Shown here in pieces: positions 43,632 to 53,241 of a stretch of 64,000 bases of DNA. Made by a program: the position numbers and the translations under genes. The stretch is from Parabacteroides bouchesdurhonensis (GTDB taxonomy: Bacteria; Bacteroidota; Bacteroidia; Bacteroidales; Tannerellaceae). The notes under the pieces are model-generated. The model was not told the origin of the DNA, did not search any database, and saw only the letters and a program-made list of their open reading frames with translations. The stretch lies in contig NZ_LT896588.1 of assembly GCF_900186615.1 (NCBI RefSeq), forward strand, positions 1,462,474-1,526,473. Direction: 5' to 3'. How positions within the stretch are numbered: position 1 is the first letter of the stretch; every line of letters starts with the position of its first letter.

Positions 43632-44468
43632 ATGAAAAAAATAATTCTTTTAATAGCTTTGGCTGTTACTTTCCTTCAAAGCTGTGATGAAAATGATGAC
43701 AATGGGTTAGGTAATGTAAGTGAAGCTACGCGTGCGGCATTTATAATCAAGTATCCATCAGCTCAACAGGTAGAATGGGAAGTACGTAATTCGTATCGGG
43801 TTGCTGATTTTAAACAAGAAGGTAAAGATATATCTGCCTGGTTTGATAATGCAGGAGATTGGTATATGACGGAAACGGATATTCCTTTTGATCTGCTTCC
43901 GGATGCTGTAAAGAGCGCATTCCGTCAAAGTGAGTATCAATCTTGGAAAATTGATGATGTGGATATGATTGAGCGTAAAGAAATGGAGACTGTTTATGTT
44001 GTAGAAATAGAACAAGGTCAGGATGAAATGGATTTATATTATTCTCATGACGGTATTTTAATAAAGTCTGTTACAGATACAGATTCTGATGACGATTATG
44101 AAGGTTTTATCCCTTCCCAACCGTCCGGCATTATAGAGGAGTATATCAATAAAACATATCCTAATTCCCGCATAGTCGATATTGATATAGAAAATGGTAC
44201 GACAGAGGTTGAAATACTTGATGGAAATGTATATCGTGAATTATCATTTAATATAGAAGGAACATGGATGCAAACCAAGACTGAATTACATTCTTCTCAG
44301 CTTCCGGTTGCTGTTCTTGAATCAATTAAGAACTCTCAATATGCAGCTTATGTAATTGATGATGTCGATTTTATTCAAACATCTTCCGGCGAATGGTATT
44401 TAGTGGAACTGGAATCCGGTAAAAATGAAGTGAAAATACGTATAGATGCTACAGGTGTGATTTTATAA
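43632..44468 (+). CDS. PepSY-like lipoprotein
   Basis: A 278-residue lipoprotein (lipobox LQSC, Cys about 18). It has several PepSY-like units: VSEATRAAFIIKYPSAQQVEWEVRNSYRVADFKQEGKDISAWFDNAGDWYMTE, LLPDAVKSAFRQSEYQSWKIDDVDMIERKEMETVYVVEIEQ and PSGIIEEYINKTYPNSRIVDIDIENGTTEVEILDGNVYREL, and another near the C-terminus (LPVAVLESIKNSQYAAYVIDDVDFIQTSSGEWYLVELES). The Trp-containing ends are family-like. It lies 14 bp behind the other PepSY-like gene and is convergent with a sensor kinase/regulator pair, which may be functionally linked. Confidence 0.85.
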   Translation: MKKIILLIALAVTFLQSCDENDDNGLGNVSEATRAAFIIKYPSAQQVEWEVRNSYRVADFKQEGKDISAWFDNAGDWYMTETDIPFDLLPDAVKSAFRQSEYQSWKIDDVDMIERKEMETVYVVEIEQGQDEMDLYYSHDGILIKSVTDTDSDDDYEGFIPSQPSGIIEEYINKTYPNSRIVDIDIENGTTEVEILDGNVYRELSFNIEGTWMQTKTELHSSQLPVAVLESIKNSQYAAYVIDDVDFIQTSSGEWYLVELESGKNEVKIRIDATGVIL

Positions 44469-44488
44469 AAGTCTTTTGGAATATTATG

Positions 44489-44517
44489 GAGGCAAGTTAT
44501 TCTTGCCTCTATTTTTG
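44489..44517. terminator. Intrinsic terminator between convergent genes
   Basis: A stem GAGGCAAG / CTTGCCTC with a five-base loop and ATTTTT tail, 20 bp after the PepSY-like gene. It overlaps the last codons of the minus-strand histidine kinase. Confidence 0.8.
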
Positions 44518-45780
44518 TATTCCGAAGCAATGTTTTTCTTCCATATATTGGTAGAATATTTGCAAATGGTATTGCCTGCATATCGCATCAACAATGGCTA
44601 AACCAAGACCTGTAGATTCTTTTTTACGGTTTCCATGATAAAAACGTTTAAAGATATGTTCACTATCTAAAGAGGAGGAAAGCCCACTATTCGTAATTAT
44701 AAGTTCGTGCTCATTAACAATAACTTGCACAAACCCTTTTTCTATGTTGTGGACAAATGCGTTTTTGAGAAGATTGGAAACCAGGGCTTCTGCTAAAGCT
44801 TCATTCATGTTGATAAATAAAAGACCTTTTATCTCCAAAGAAACAGCTAATTCATAGTGCCCGAATATTTCTTTATAATCTTCAAGCAAATGGATTATTA
44901 TATCGTTTATATTAATAGATTGAATTTCAGAAAACTGACCGTTGTCTATCTTTGATAGAAATAATAATGACCTGTTGAGGCGAACGATATAATTTAAAGT
45001 ATGTTTTGTTTTAAATAACTCTTTCATTTGTTCTTCTGTCAATTCTGTATTATCTAACAGCCACTCAATACGATTATTGCATACAGCCAAAGGTGTTTGT
45101 AATTCATGCGAAGCATTTCCGATAAATTGTTTCTGCTGGTTGAATAATTGTTCGGAGCGTTCTACTGCTTGTCGAGCCGCATCGTTTAATTTACGGAATT
45201 CGCGGATATTCGTTTTGTTTTCTATTAGCGTATGTTGTTTGCCGGGCTGGTAATTGTCCAACCAATTCAATAAGGAATATAAAGGAGTCAGACTACGGTA
45301 AAAGATCCATATACAAACAAGTAATAAGGTAATTAATAAAACTATATAAAGGAATATGATCCAATTTGTAATAGCTTCACGCAAGTCTTCTTTCTCAAAA
45401 GAGGGGGTTGATACTTCAAGTAAAAAATAACGTCCGTCATTGTTTGTAAAGACAGTACGTAATATACGTGCAGGCTCTGTTTCTTCTTTTTCTTTAATGT
45501 AAATATCGGCATCATAATATTTAATGGGAGGATACATTTTAGCTTCTTCCGGACTGATTTCATTAATTTGAAAACTATTGTTTGTGCCGTCGCCGGTAGA
45601 GGGTAATTCCCGTCCAGCGAGAGAACGGATAATAATTGTTTCAGAATAATCTTCTAAAGCATCGTCTACCTCATCATTAATTTCTTCTATCATAGTGTAG
45701 TAGAAAAAAACAGTCCATGCTGTTAATACTATCAGCAAAGCCAATGAGAGACGGATGAGTACATGGTATATTAGTTTCAT
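44509..45780 (-). CDS. Sensor histidine kinase
   Basis: A 423-residue membrane kinase. The first helix is at about 8-32 (LIRLSLALLIVLTAWTVFFYY), a periplasmic sensor part of about 100 residues follows, and the second helix at about 140-160 (IIFLYIVLLITLLLVCIWIFY). The H-box is FIGNASHELQTPLAVCNNRIEWLL, the N-box NLLKNAFVHN, and the G-box region KRFYHGNRKKESTGLGLAIVDAI. It would autophosphorylate its His and pass the phosphate to the OmpR-type partner, from whose gene it is separated by eight bases. ATG 45780 is preferred over an upstream TTG. The sensed signal is unknown; the convergent PepSY-like proteins are candidates. Confidence 0.92.
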   Translation of the reverse strand: MKLIYHVLIRLSLALLIVLTAWTVFFYYTMIEEINDEVDDALEDYSETIIIRSLAGRELPSTGDGTNNSFQINEISPEEAKMYPPIKYYDADIYIKEKEETEPARILRTVFTNNDGRYFLLEVSTPSFEKEDLREAITNWIIFLYIVLLITLLLVCIWIFYRSLTPLYSLLNWLDNYQPGKQHTLIENKTNIREFRKLNDAARQAVERSEQLFNQQKQFIGNASHELQTPLAVCNNRIEWLLDNTELTEEQMKELFKTKHTLNYIVRLNRSLLFLSKIDNGQFSEIQSININDIIIHLLEDYKEIFGHYELAVSLEIKGLLFINMNEALAEALVSNLLKNAFVHNIEKGFVQVIVNEHELIITNSGLSSSLDSEHIFKRFYHGNRKKESTGLGLAIVDAICRQYHLQIFYQYMEEKHCFGIQK

Positions 45781-45788
45781 TTTTTTTA

Positions 45789-46475
45789 TTAATTTTCGCA
45801 AGAGACCATTTTGTATCCGAAGCCATAAACAGAACGGATTTCTACACTGGCGCCAGCTTTCTTTAATTGTTGACGCAAATTTTTAACTTGTGCATAAACG
45901 AAATAAAAATTATCCGATTGATCAATATGGTCGCCCCATACAGCTTCTGCTAATACAGCTTTATCAATGAGGTGATTGGGATGATTAAGGAAATAAAAAA
46001 GTATTTCATATTCCTTTTTCAACAGGCTGATTTCTTTATCGGCAATGAATACGCGAAAACTATCAGTTTCAATCCGAATATTACCGAAACGAATAGAAGT
46101 ATCACCATCTTTGCTCCATCTCCTGCGCATAACACTTTTTATACGGGCATTTAATTCCGCCAGATGAAAAGGTTTAGGTAGATAATCATCAGCACCTTGT
46201 TCTAATCCATATACTTTATCTTCTATGGAGTCTTTGGCAGAGATGATAATGATACTTTCTTTTCTATGCTGTTTTTTCAGTTCTTCCAGTAGTTTTAAAC
46301 CATTTCCATCCGGCAGCATAATATCCAGTAAAATACAGTCATATTGGTAGTCTGTAATTTTGAAACACGCTTCTTTGTAATTACTGGCTGTTTCTACTAT
46401 GTATTTTTCTTTTACTAATGTCTTGAACATGAGTTCTTGTAATGAGGGCTCATCTTCTATAATTAATATTTTCAT
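45789..46475 (-). CDS. OmpR/PhoB-family response regulator
   Basis: A 228-residue regulator. The receiver domain (1-115) has the acidic pocket IEDEP, the phosphoacceptor D in DCILLDIMLPDGNG, the Thr/Ser ISAKDS and the Lys in LPKPFHLAEL. The winged helix (130-225) has IRIETDSFRVFIADKEISLLKKEYEILFYFLNHPNHLIDKAVLAEAVWGD and a C-terminal VRSVYGFGYKM. This is the first gene of the two-component operon on the minus strand and shares its upstream region with fumarase on the plus strand. Confidence 0.95.
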   Translation of the reverse strand: MKILIIEDEPSLQELMFKTLVKEKYIVETASNYKEACFKITDYQYDCILLDIMLPDGNGLKLLEELKKQHRKESIIIISAKDSIEDKVYGLEQGADDYLPKPFHLAELNARIKSVMRRRWSKDGDTSIRFGNIRIETDSFRVFIADKEISLLKKEYEILFYFLNHPNHLIDKAVLAEAVWGDHIDQSDNFYFVYAQVKNLRQQLKKAGASVEIRSVYGFGYKMVSCEN

Positions 46476-46580
46476 ATATCTATGTGTTATAGATGTTCAA
46501 ATATACGAAGTGAATTTAAAATAAACTTGAAATGCTGATTTTAAAACGCTAAACATCTGCCATATTTCGCGATTTTTCGT

Positions 46581-46588
46581 TAAGTTTG
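46581..46588 (+). promoter_or_regulatory. -7 element of fumarase promoter
   Basis: TAAGTTTG matches TAnnTTTG about 60 bp before the fumarase start. No good -33 TTTG is visible at the normal distance. Confidence 0.5.
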
Positions 46589-46648
46589 CCACTCTATTTT
46601 AAATGGTATTAAATCTAAACCAATATTATAAATTAAAATATAAACGTT

Positions 46649-48283
46649 ATGGCAACACCTCCGTTTCATTATGAACCGATGTTCCAAAAGGGACCGGATA
46701 CAACAGAGTATTATCTGCTTACAAAAGATTATGTTTCCGTTTCGGAATTTGAAGGACATCCTGTTTTAAAAGTAGCTAAAGAAGGCTTAACTGCTATGGC
46801 AAATGCGGCTTTCCGTGATGTATCTTTCATGCTTCGCCGTTCGCATAACGAACAAGTTGCTAAGATATTGAAAGACCCGGAAGCCAGTGACAACGATAAG
46901 TATGTGGCATTGACATTTTTGCGTAATGCGGAAGTGTCTGCTAAAGGCGTACTTCCGTTCTGCCAGGATACGGGTACTGCTATTATTCATGGAGAAAAAG
47001 GCCAACAGGTATGGACCGGCTATTGCGATGAAGAAGCCTTGTCACTGGGTGTTTATAAAACATATACGGAAGAGAATTTGCGCTATTCGCAGAATGCCCC
47101 TCTAAATATGTATGATGAGGTAAATACAAAATGCAATCTGCCTGCACAGATTGATATCGAAGCAACAGAAGGCATGGAGTATGAATTTCTATGCGTAACA
47201 AAAGGTGGAGGTTCTGCAAACAAGACTTATCTGTATCAGGAAACAAAAGCGATCCTGAATCCCGGAACATTAGTGCCGTTTTTAATCGAGAAGATTAAAA
47301 CGCTGGGTACTGCGGCTTGTCCTCCGTATCATATTGCATTTGTGATAGGCGGCACTTCCGCTGAAAAGAATTTGTTGACGGTAAAATTGGCTTCAACTCA
47401 TTTCTATGATAATTTACCGACGAGTGGGAATGAATTCGGACGTGCTTTTCGTGATGTAGAATTGGAAAAACAGGTGCTGGAAGAAGCTCATAAAATTGGC
47501 TTAGGCGCTCAGTTTGGAGGAAAATATTTGGCACATGATGTTCGTATTATCCGTCTGCCTCGTCACGGAGCTTCATGTCCGGTAGGTTTGGGGGTTAGTT
47601 GCTCCGCCGATCGTAACATCAAATGTAAAATTAATAAAGAAGGTATCTGGATTGAAAAGTTGGACAGCAATCCGGGTGAATTAATTCCTGCGGAATTACG
47701 TCAAGCGGGAGAGGGTGACGCTGTTAAGATTAATCTGAATCAGCCAATGGCCGACATATTGAAAGAATTGGATAAATATCCGGTAGCAACCCGTTTATCT
47801 TTGAATGGTACTATTATTGTTGGCCGTGATATTGCCCATGCTAAACTGAAAGAACGTTTGGACCGGGGTGAGGATCTGCCTCAATATATTAAGGACCATC
47901 CGATCTATTATGCCGGTCCGGCTAAAACCCCGACCGGTATGGCATGTGGTTCAATGGGCCCTACAACTGCCGGTCGTATGGACCCGTATGTAGACCTGTT
48001 TCAGAGTCATGGTGGCAGTATGATTATGCTGGCAAAGGGTAACCGTAGCCAACAGGTAACGGATGCTTGCAAAAAACATGGCGGTTTCTATCTGGGTTCA
48101 ATCGGTGGTCCTGCCGCTATACTTGCTCAGAATAACATTAAGAGCATTGAATGTGTAGAATATCCTGAATTAGGAATGGAAGCTATCTGGAAGATTGAGG
48201 TAGAAGATTTTCCTGCTTTTATCCTTGTGGATAATAAAGGGAACGATTTCTTCAAACAAATTAAACCCCGTTGTTGTAAATAA
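46649..48283 (+). CDS. Class I fumarate hydratase, iron-sulfur type
   Basis: A 544-residue enzyme that interconverts fumarate and malate, in the succinate-forming branch used by these anaerobes. Visible family blocks: [17 protein letters not shown] and [14 protein letters not shown] with cluster-type cysteines, [33 protein letters not shown] and [33 protein letters not shown]. Both domains (alpha and beta parts) are fused, as in FumA/FumB of enterobacteria. The oxygen-sensitive cluster fits an anaerobe. Confidence 0.95.
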   Translation: MATPPFHYEPMFQKGPDTTEYYLLTKDYVSVSEFEGHPVLKVAKEGLTAMANAAFRDVSFMLRRSHNEQVAKILKDPEASDNDKYVALTFLRNAEVSAKGVLPFCQDTGTAIIHGEKGQQVWTGYCDEEALSLGVYKTYTEENLRYSQNAPLNMYDEVNTKCNLPAQIDIEATEGMEYEFLCVTKGGGSANKTYLYQETKAILNPGTLVPFLIEKIKTLGTAACPPYHIAFVIGGTSAEKNLLTVKLASTHFYDNLPTSGNEFGRAFRDVELEKQVLEEAHKIGLGAQFGGKYLAHDVRIIRLPRHGASCPVGLGVSCSADRNIKCKINKEGIWIEKLDSNPGELIPAELRQAGEGDAVKINLNQPMADILKELDKYPVATRLSLNGTIIVGRDIAHAKLKERLDRGEDLPQYIKDHPIYYAGPAKTPTGMACGSMGPTTAGRMDPYVDLFQSHGGSMIMLAKGNRSQQVTDACKKHGGFYLGSIGGPAAILAQNNIKSIECVEYPELGMEAIWKIEVEDFPAFILVDNKGNDFFKQIKPRCCK

Positions 48284-48314
48284 ATTCTGAGAATTTTACT
48301 GCATAGTAATTATG

Positions 48315-48354
48315 AAAAGCGATACTTGGTTTTACCGGGTATCGCTTTTTTTTC
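48315..48354 (+). terminator. Intrinsic terminator after fumarase
   Basis: An 11-bp stem AAAAGCGATAC / GTATCGCTTTT with a 13-base loop and a long T-run, about 30 bp beyond the stop codon. Confidence 0.9.
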
Positions 48355-48408
48355 ATCCCGATGTTTTTTATAAATCATCGGGATCATTTTATGAAATCAT
48401 CGGGATGA
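48355..48408. repeat. Repeated ATCATCGGGAT motif
   Basis: Two direct copies (AAATCATCGGGAT, about 48375-48386 and 48394-48405) and one inverted (ATCCCGATG, 48355-48363), spaced at about 20-bp intervals, between two convergent terminators. The sequence was not recognised. Confidence 0.6.
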
Positions 48409-48475
48409 TTCGTCTTTTTCCCTAAATAGTACTATTTGTATAAACCGGTAATAAAATACGATTGACCGGACTTGA

Positions 48476-48510
48476 ATAAAAAAAGCCTGCTCCAATGAAA
48501 GAGCAGGCTT
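48476..48510 (-). terminator. Intrinsic terminator after pnp
   Basis: A ten-bp stem AAGCCTGCTC / GAGCAGGCTT with an eight-base loop; the A-run on its left gives the T-run on the minus strand. It starts about 30 bp beyond the stop of pnp. Confidence 0.88.
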
Positions 48511-48538
48511 CTATTTAGAAAGTATAAGAATCTATTTC

Positions 48539-50761
48539 TTAGTCTTTGTATTCACGGCGTGGACCACGGTTTCCTCCATTTCCATTGCCATTACGTTCAG
48601 GTCTTGGACCTCTGTCTGTTCTGGGAGGACGTTCTTCGTAACCTTCCGGTTTAGGTAGAAGTACTTTATGAGACAATTTGAACTTGCCTGTTTTCGCATC
48701 GATGTCAACCAATTTAACAGAGATGGTGTCGCCTTCTTTTAATCCTGTTTGTTCTACGCTATCTAAACGCTTCCAATCTATTTCGGAGATATGAAGCAGA
48801 CCGTCTTTGCCTGGCATGAATTCAACGAATGCGCCATAAGGCATGATGGAAGAAATCTTACCTTCGTATACTTCACCTATTTCAGGTACGGCTACAATAC
48901 CTTTGACTGCTTTAATCGCTGCATCAATGGTTGCTTTATTGGTTCCTGATATTTCAATTTTACCAACTCCGTCTTCTTCTTCAATAGTAATGACAGCACC
49001 TGTTTTTTCTTGAATACCTTGGATAATTTTACCACCCGGGCCTATTACCGCACCAATAAATTCTTTACCGATTGTCATTGTTTCAATACGTGGTGCATGC
49101 GGCTTCAGTTCTTCGCGAACTTCCGGTTGAGCTTCCAATATTTTACCCAATATGTGCATACGGCCTTCTTTAGCCTGAGCCAATGCGTTCTCTAGGATTT
49201 CATATGATAAACCGTCTACTTTGATATCCATCTGGGTAGCGGTGATACCGTCTTTTGTTCCGGTAACTTTGAAGTCCATATCTCCTAAATGATCTTCGTC
49301 ACCTAAGATATCGGACAGGATCGCGTAATTTTTTCCTTTATTCTCGGAAATCAATCCCATTGCTATACCTGATACAGGTTTCTTCATAGGAACACCAGCA
49401 TCTCTCAGTGCTAATGTGCCGGCACAAACTGTGGCCATGGACGAAGAACCGTTTGATTCCAAAATATCGGAGATTACACGTACTACGTAAGGATAGTTTT
49501 CAGGGATCATGCTTTTTAAAGCGCGCCAGGCTAAATGTCCATGACCGATTTCACGACGACCTACGCCACGGGATGCCTTGGCTTCTCCTGTTGAGAAAGG
49601 AGGGAAGTTATAATGAAGTAAAAAGCGTTCTTTACTGCGATTCAGAACATCATCCACCAATTTCTCGTCTGATTTTGTTCCTAGTGTAACAGTTGAAAGA
49701 GATTGTGTTTCACCACGTGTAAAAACGGCTGATCCGTGAGGGCCGGGCAGACAATCCGTTTCAATCCAGATAGGACGAATGTCTGTTGTTTTACGACCGT
49801 CCAGACGCTTTCCTTCGTCAAGGATAGCACGGCGCATAGCTTCTTTTTCTACATCATGGTAATAACGGCCAATCATTTCAAGCTTTTCATCTGTCAGCTC
49901 TTCTTCCGAGAACAACGACTTGTATTCTTCAACCACAGCTTCGAATGCTTCTGCGCGTTGGTGTTTGTCTGTTCCCGAAGTGGCTACGGCATATGCTTTG
50001 GCATAACACTTGTCGTGTACGTCTTTCCGTAGATCATCATCATTTATTTCGTGGGAATATTCACGTTTAGTCAACTTACCGCAAGCTTCAGATAATTCAA
50101 GCTGCGCCTGACATTGAACTTTGATAGCTTCATGGGCAACTTTGATAGCTTCCAGCATTTCAGATTCCTGAACTTCGTTCATTTCTCCTTCTACCATCAT
50201 AATATTATCCAAAGTAGCGCCAACCATAATGTCGATGTCCGCTTTTTCAAGTTGCGAGAATGTCGGGTTAATTACAAACTGACCATCTACACGGGCAACA
50301 CGAACTTCTGAAATCGGTCCGTTGAAAGGAACGTCGGAAACAGCCAATGCTGCGGAAGCAGCCAAACCTGCCAAAGCATCCGGCATATCTTCACCGTCTG
50401 CAGAGAATAATATGATGTTTACATATACTTCAGCATGATAATTGTCCGGGAAAAGCGGGCGTAATGCACGGTCTACCAAACGTGATGTAAGGACTTCGTA
50501 ATCAGAAGCCTTGCCTTCTCTTTTTGTAAAACCTCCGGGGAAACGTCCAAACGCGGAGTATTTTTCTTTGTATTCAACTTGCAACGGCATAAAGTCAACA
50601 CCGGGATTTGCATCTTTTGCGGCACATACAGTAGCCAACAATACCGTGTTGTTCATACGAACAGTCACAGCACCGTCTGCTTGTTTTGCCAATTTCCCGG
50701 TTTCGATGGTAATGGTTCTTCCATCACTCAATTCGATCGTCTTGTTAATTGGATTAAGCAT
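48539..50761 (-). CDS. pnp: Polyribonucleotide nucleotidyltransferase (PNPase)
   Basis: A 740-residue 3'-to-5' exoribonuclease/polymerase of RNA turnover. Order of domains: RNase PH 1 ([65 protein letters not shown]), the helical linker, RNase PH 2 ([44 protein letters not shown]), a KH domain ([26 protein letters not shown]) and S1 ([35 protein letters not shown]). A short Arg/Gly-rich tail ([18 protein letters not shown]) follows the S1 domain. Start at MLNPIN; the frame extends further upstream without homology. A TACATTTG box (50801-50808, minus strand) is 40 bp before it. Confidence 0.97.
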   Translation of the reverse strand: MLNPINKTIELSDGRTITIETGKLAKQADGAVTVRMNNTVLLATVCAAKDANPGVDFMPLQVEYKEKYSAFGRFPGGFTKREGKASDYEVLTSRLVDRALRPLFPDNYHAEVYVNIILFSADGEDMPDALAGLAASAALAVSDVPFNGPISEVRVARVDGQFVINPTFSQLEKADIDIMVGATLDNIMMVEGEMNEVQESEMLEAIKVAHEAIKVQCQAQLELSEACGKLTKREYSHEINDDDLRKDVHDKCYAKAYAVATSGTDKHQRAEAFEAVVEEYKSLFSEEELTDEKLEMIGRYYHDVEKEAMRRAILDEGKRLDGRKTTDIRPIWIETDCLPGPHGSAVFTRGETQSLSTVTLGTKSDEKLVDDVLNRSKERFLLHYNFPPFSTGEAKASRGVGRREIGHGHLAWRALKSMIPENYPYVVRVISDILESNGSSSMATVCAGTLALRDAGVPMKKPVSGIAMGLISENKGKNYAILSDILGDEDHLGDMDFKVTGTKDGITATQMDIKVDGLSYEILENALAQAKEGRMHILGKILEAQPEVREELKPHAPRIETMTIGKEFIGAVIGPGGKIIQGIQEKTGAVITIEEEDGVGKIEISGTNKATIDAAIKAVKGIVAVPEIGEVYEGKISSIMPYGAFVEFMPGKDGLLHISEIDWKRLDSVEQTGLKEGDTISVKLVDIDAKTGKFKLSHKVLLPKPEGYEERPPRTDRGPRPERNGNGNGGNRGPRREYKD

Positions 50762-50800
50762 AATCTTTTTTCTTATTTTTCTATCTGTAAAAAATTGCTG

Positions 50801-50808
50801 CAAATGTA
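50801..50808 (-). promoter_or_regulatory. -7 element of pnp promoter
   Basis: TACATTTG on the minus strand, about 40 bp before the pnp start; a matching TTTG at -33 is not clear. Confidence 0.55.
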
Positions 50809-50924
50809 ATGAAAGTTTGAGTGTAAATACATGAAAATGAAAATAAATAACGTGTTGGAAGTACTTTTTTATAAAAAACCTATGAAGAATTGGATAATAA
50901 TAGTGTCACAATTGTAAAATAATG

Positions 50925-50932
50925 TATATTTG
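50925..50932 (+). promoter_or_regulatory. -7 element before the TlpA-like gene
   Basis: TATATTTG, 29 bp before the ATG at 50962; the -33 box is unclear. Confidence 0.55.
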
Positions 50933-50961
50933 CAACGCAAACGTAACGAACCATAAAAAGA

Positions 50962-52116
50962 ATGAAACAAATATCTGCTCAATTTTCGGTTATATTCTGT
51001 GTGATGTTGTTCTTATTTACCTCTTGTGGTAAATCGGAATTTACAGTAAAAGGTGTGGTGTCAGGCGCTGACGGTCAGGTAATGTATTTGGAAAATGTTG
51101 GCGTATCGGCTGTAACCTTGATGGACTCTGTAAAGCTGACTGCTTCAGGTAAATTTAAGTTTACGAAACCACGGCCGGCGTATCCTGATTTTTATCAGTT
51201 GAGATTGAATAATCAGTTGATAAACTTCTCAGTCGATTCAACGGAAACTATTTCGTTTGTAGCTGATGCGGGAACTTTTGCCACTTCATATACGGTGGAA
51301 GGGTCCGAGAATTGTAAGGCGATTAAAGCAATTACTTTGGCACAGTTGGATGCTAATCAGGCAATTGTCCGCCTGCGTAAAGAATATGAAGCAAAACAGA
51401 TAGCAGATACAGCCTACCGTAATAAAGTTTTAGCTGTAGCAAATGCTTATAAAGATGTTGCTTTGAAGTATATTTATTCAGCACCTATGTCTACTGCTGC
51501 CTATTTTGCATTATTTCAACAAATAGACGGTTTATTGTTTTTTGATTTGTATGATAAGCAAGATTCAAAAGCTTACGGTGCTGTCGCAACAAGTTTTGAT
51601 CATTACTATCCGGAAAGTTCACGTTCAAAGCATCTTCATAATTTGGCTCTGCAGTCAATGAAGGTAATACGTGCGCAACGTCCTGTAGTCCTTGATGATA
51701 TTAATACCGAAGAGATAAGTTTTCTGGATATTGCTTTGCCGGACATACATGGCAATGTGATTAAACTTTCGGAAGTGGCAAAAGACAGGCCTGTTCTGAT
51801 TAATTTTACGGCGTTTCAAACCGAATGGTCACCAGCGTTAAATATGGAGTTTGGCGATTTGTATACAAAGTATCATAGTAAAGGATTAGAGATTTATCAA
51901 ATATCATTGGATAGTGATTCGCATTTTTGGAGAAATGGTGCGTCTAATTTACCTTGGGTTTGTGTTCGTGACCCGCAATCCGTATATTCTCAAATAGCCG
52001 GTTTGTATAACGTAAAACAATTACCTACTTTATTCATATTGGATCGTAAGGGTAATTTGGTGAAACGTGTAGATGATATAAAGAAATTAGAATCTGATGT
52101 GAAATCTGTATTATAA
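50962..52116 (+). CDS. TlpA-like thioredoxin-fold lipoprotein with DUF4369-like N-terminus, no CXXC
   Basis: A 384-residue lipoprotein (VMLFLFTSCG, Cys about 22). Residues about 25-120 resemble the beta-rich DUF4369 domain (FTVKGVVSGADGQVMYLENVG, QLRLNNQLINFSVDSTETISFVADAGTFATSYTVEGSENCKAIK); the C-terminal 140 residues have the TlpA/AhpC-TSA fold (LSEVAKDRPVLINFTAFQTEWSPALNMEFGDLYTKYHSKGLEIYQISLDSD, QLPTLFILDRKGNL). Where the active CXXC of TlpA normally follows NFWASW, this protein has NFTAFQTEWSPAL, so a redox function is unlikely. Probably an anchored envelope protein. Confidence 0.85.
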   Translation: MKQISAQFSVIFCVMLFLFTSCGKSEFTVKGVVSGADGQVMYLENVGVSAVTLMDSVKLTASGKFKFTKPRPAYPDFYQLRLNNQLINFSVDSTETISFVADAGTFATSYTVEGSENCKAIKAITLAQLDANQAIVRLRKEYEAKQIADTAYRNKVLAVANAYKDVALKYIYSAPMSTAAYFALFQQIDGLLFFDLYDKQDSKAYGAVATSFDHYYPESSRSKHLHNLALQSMKVIRAQRPVVLDDINTEEISFLDIALPDIHGNVIKLSEVAKDRPVLINFTAFQTEWSPALNMEFGDLYTKYHSKGLEIYQISLDSDSHFWRNGASNLPWVCVRDPQSVYSQIAGLYNVKQLPTLFILDRKGNLVKRVDDIKKLESDVKSVL

Positions 52117-52165
52117 GATTTTATGCTATTAATCAGTTAGATATGTTGTAAAGCACTTTTGTGAA

Positions 52166-52197
52166 TTTGTGCATCTCGTGAAGATGACATACATTTG
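52166..52197 (+). promoter_or_regulatory. Promoter of greA
   Basis: TTTG (52166-52169), 20-base spacer, TACATTTG (52190-52197): a full consensus match. The expected start point is near 52204. A terminator-like hairpin lies between this promoter and the greA start. Confidence 0.85.
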
Positions 52198-52226
52198 CAA
52201 AGTCTGAAATAAAAAAATTAAAGAAG

Positions 52227-52262
52227 GAGTTCCGGCCAGGTACTGGTCGGGATTCTTTTTTT
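52227..52262 (+). terminator. Terminator-like hairpin in the greA leader
   Basis: A 13-bp stem (52227-52239 with 52243-52255) including three G-U pairs, a GTA loop and seven T's. It lies downstream of the greA promoter and 50 bp upstream of the greA start. It could stop part of the transcripts, giving an RNA of about 60 nt. Confidence 0.75.
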
Positions 52263-52311
52263 GTTGTTAGTAATTAGTAATGTTAAAATCAAAAATAAAG
52301 GAGGACTTTAT

Positions 52312-52782
52312 ATGGCTGTTAGTTATATGACAGAAGATGGTTATAATAAAATTTTAGCAGAGATTAGCTATCTTGAAACAGTAAAGCGTCCTGAGATTTC
52401 TGCTCAAATTGCTGAAGCAAGAGACAAAGGAGACTTGTCGGAAAACGCTGAGTATGATGCTGCAAAGGAGGCTCAGGGTATTATGGAAGCTAAGTTGGCT
52501 CAGTTGAAGGCCTTAATTGCTAATGCCCGTTTAATAGACGAATCCCGTGTGCAAACAGAAGAGGTTCAGATATTGAATAAAGTAAAGATTAAAAACACAA
52601 AGAATAATGCTGTAATGACCTATACTTTAGTGTCGGATACTGAGGCGAACCTGAGGGAAAATAAAATTGCTATCAGCACGCCTATTGCCAAAGGATTGCT
52701 TGGCAAAAAAGTAGGAGATGTTGTAGAAATTAAGGTTCCGTCCGGTTTGATGAGCTTTGAGATTTTGGAAATATCGCTTTAA
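52312..52782 (+). CDS. greA: Transcription elongation factor GreA
   Basis: A 156-residue protein: the N-terminal coiled coil SYMTEDGYNKILAEISYLETVKRPEISAQIAEARDKGDLSENAEYDAAKEAQGIMEAKLAQLKALI has the conserved DLSENAEYD acidic tip, and the C-terminal FKBP-like part has STPIAKGLLGKKVGDVVEIKVPSGLMSFEILEI. It rescues backtracked RNA polymerase by stimulating transcript cleavage. A strong Shine-Dalgarno sequence (AAAGGAGG, unusual here) precedes the ATG at 52312. Confidence 0.97.
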   Translation: MAVSYMTEDGYNKILAEISYLETVKRPEISAQIAEARDKGDLSENAEYDAAKEAQGIMEAKLAQLKALIANARLIDESRVQTEEVQILNKVKIKNTKNNAVMTYTLVSDTEANLRENKIAISTPIAKGLLGKKVGDVVEIKVPSGLMSFEILEISL

Positions 52783-52795
52783 ATGTAAAATAAAA

Positions 52796-53191
52796 ATGGC
52801 AACAATATTTAGTAGAATAGTGGCAGGCGAAATACCTTGTCATAAAATTGCGGAAAACGAAGAATTCTTTGCTTTCCTCGATATTAATCCTGTTGCTTTG
52901 GGACATACGTTAGTTATTCCCAAAAAAGAAGTGGATTATATTTTTGATATTGATGACCCGATGTTGGGACGTATGATGGCTTTTGCCAAGCGGGTTGCCC
53001 GGGCACAGGAGGCTTCAATCCCCTGTAAACGTATAGGTTTGGCTGTAATGGGATTGGAAGTGCCTCACGCGCATATCCATTTGATTCCTATTACGAAGGA
53101 ATCCGATATGTATTTTGGAACTAAAAAGTTAGAAATAACACAAGCTGAATTAGCTGAAATAGCAGCTAAAATTAGAAATGAATACAAATAA
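52796..53191 (+). CDS. HIT family protein
   Basis: A 131-residue protein of the histidine-triad group: TIFSRIVAGEIPCHKIAENEEFFAFLDINPVALGHTLVIPKKEVDYIFD, and the triad EVPHAHIHLIPI (HxHxH). Members hydrolyse or transfer nucleoside phosphoramidates and adenylates. It lies 13 bp downstream of greA, so probably the two are co-transcribed. Confidence 0.93.
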   Translation: MATIFSRIVAGEIPCHKIAENEEFFAFLDINPVALGHTLVIPKKEVDYIFDIDDPMLGRMMAFAKRVARAQEASIPCKRIGLAVMGLEVPHAHIHLIPITKESDMYFGTKKLEITQAELAEIAAKIRNEYK

Positions 53192-53202
53192 CTAGGCAAT
53201 AA

Positions 53203-53235
53203 TTTGTCTATTTTCAATAACAATGTCTATATTTG
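53203..53235 (+). promoter_or_regulatory. Promoter of a candidate small RNA
   Basis: TTTG (53203-53206), 21 bases, TATATTTG (53228-53235). The match is complete and it lies 12 bp after the HIT gene, with no plausible protein gene downstream. Confidence 0.8.
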
Positions 53236-53241
53236 TAAATC

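Noticed and set aside
49010-50834. Several plus-strand frames across pnp
   Set aside because: All are antisense to PNPase and show no independent features.
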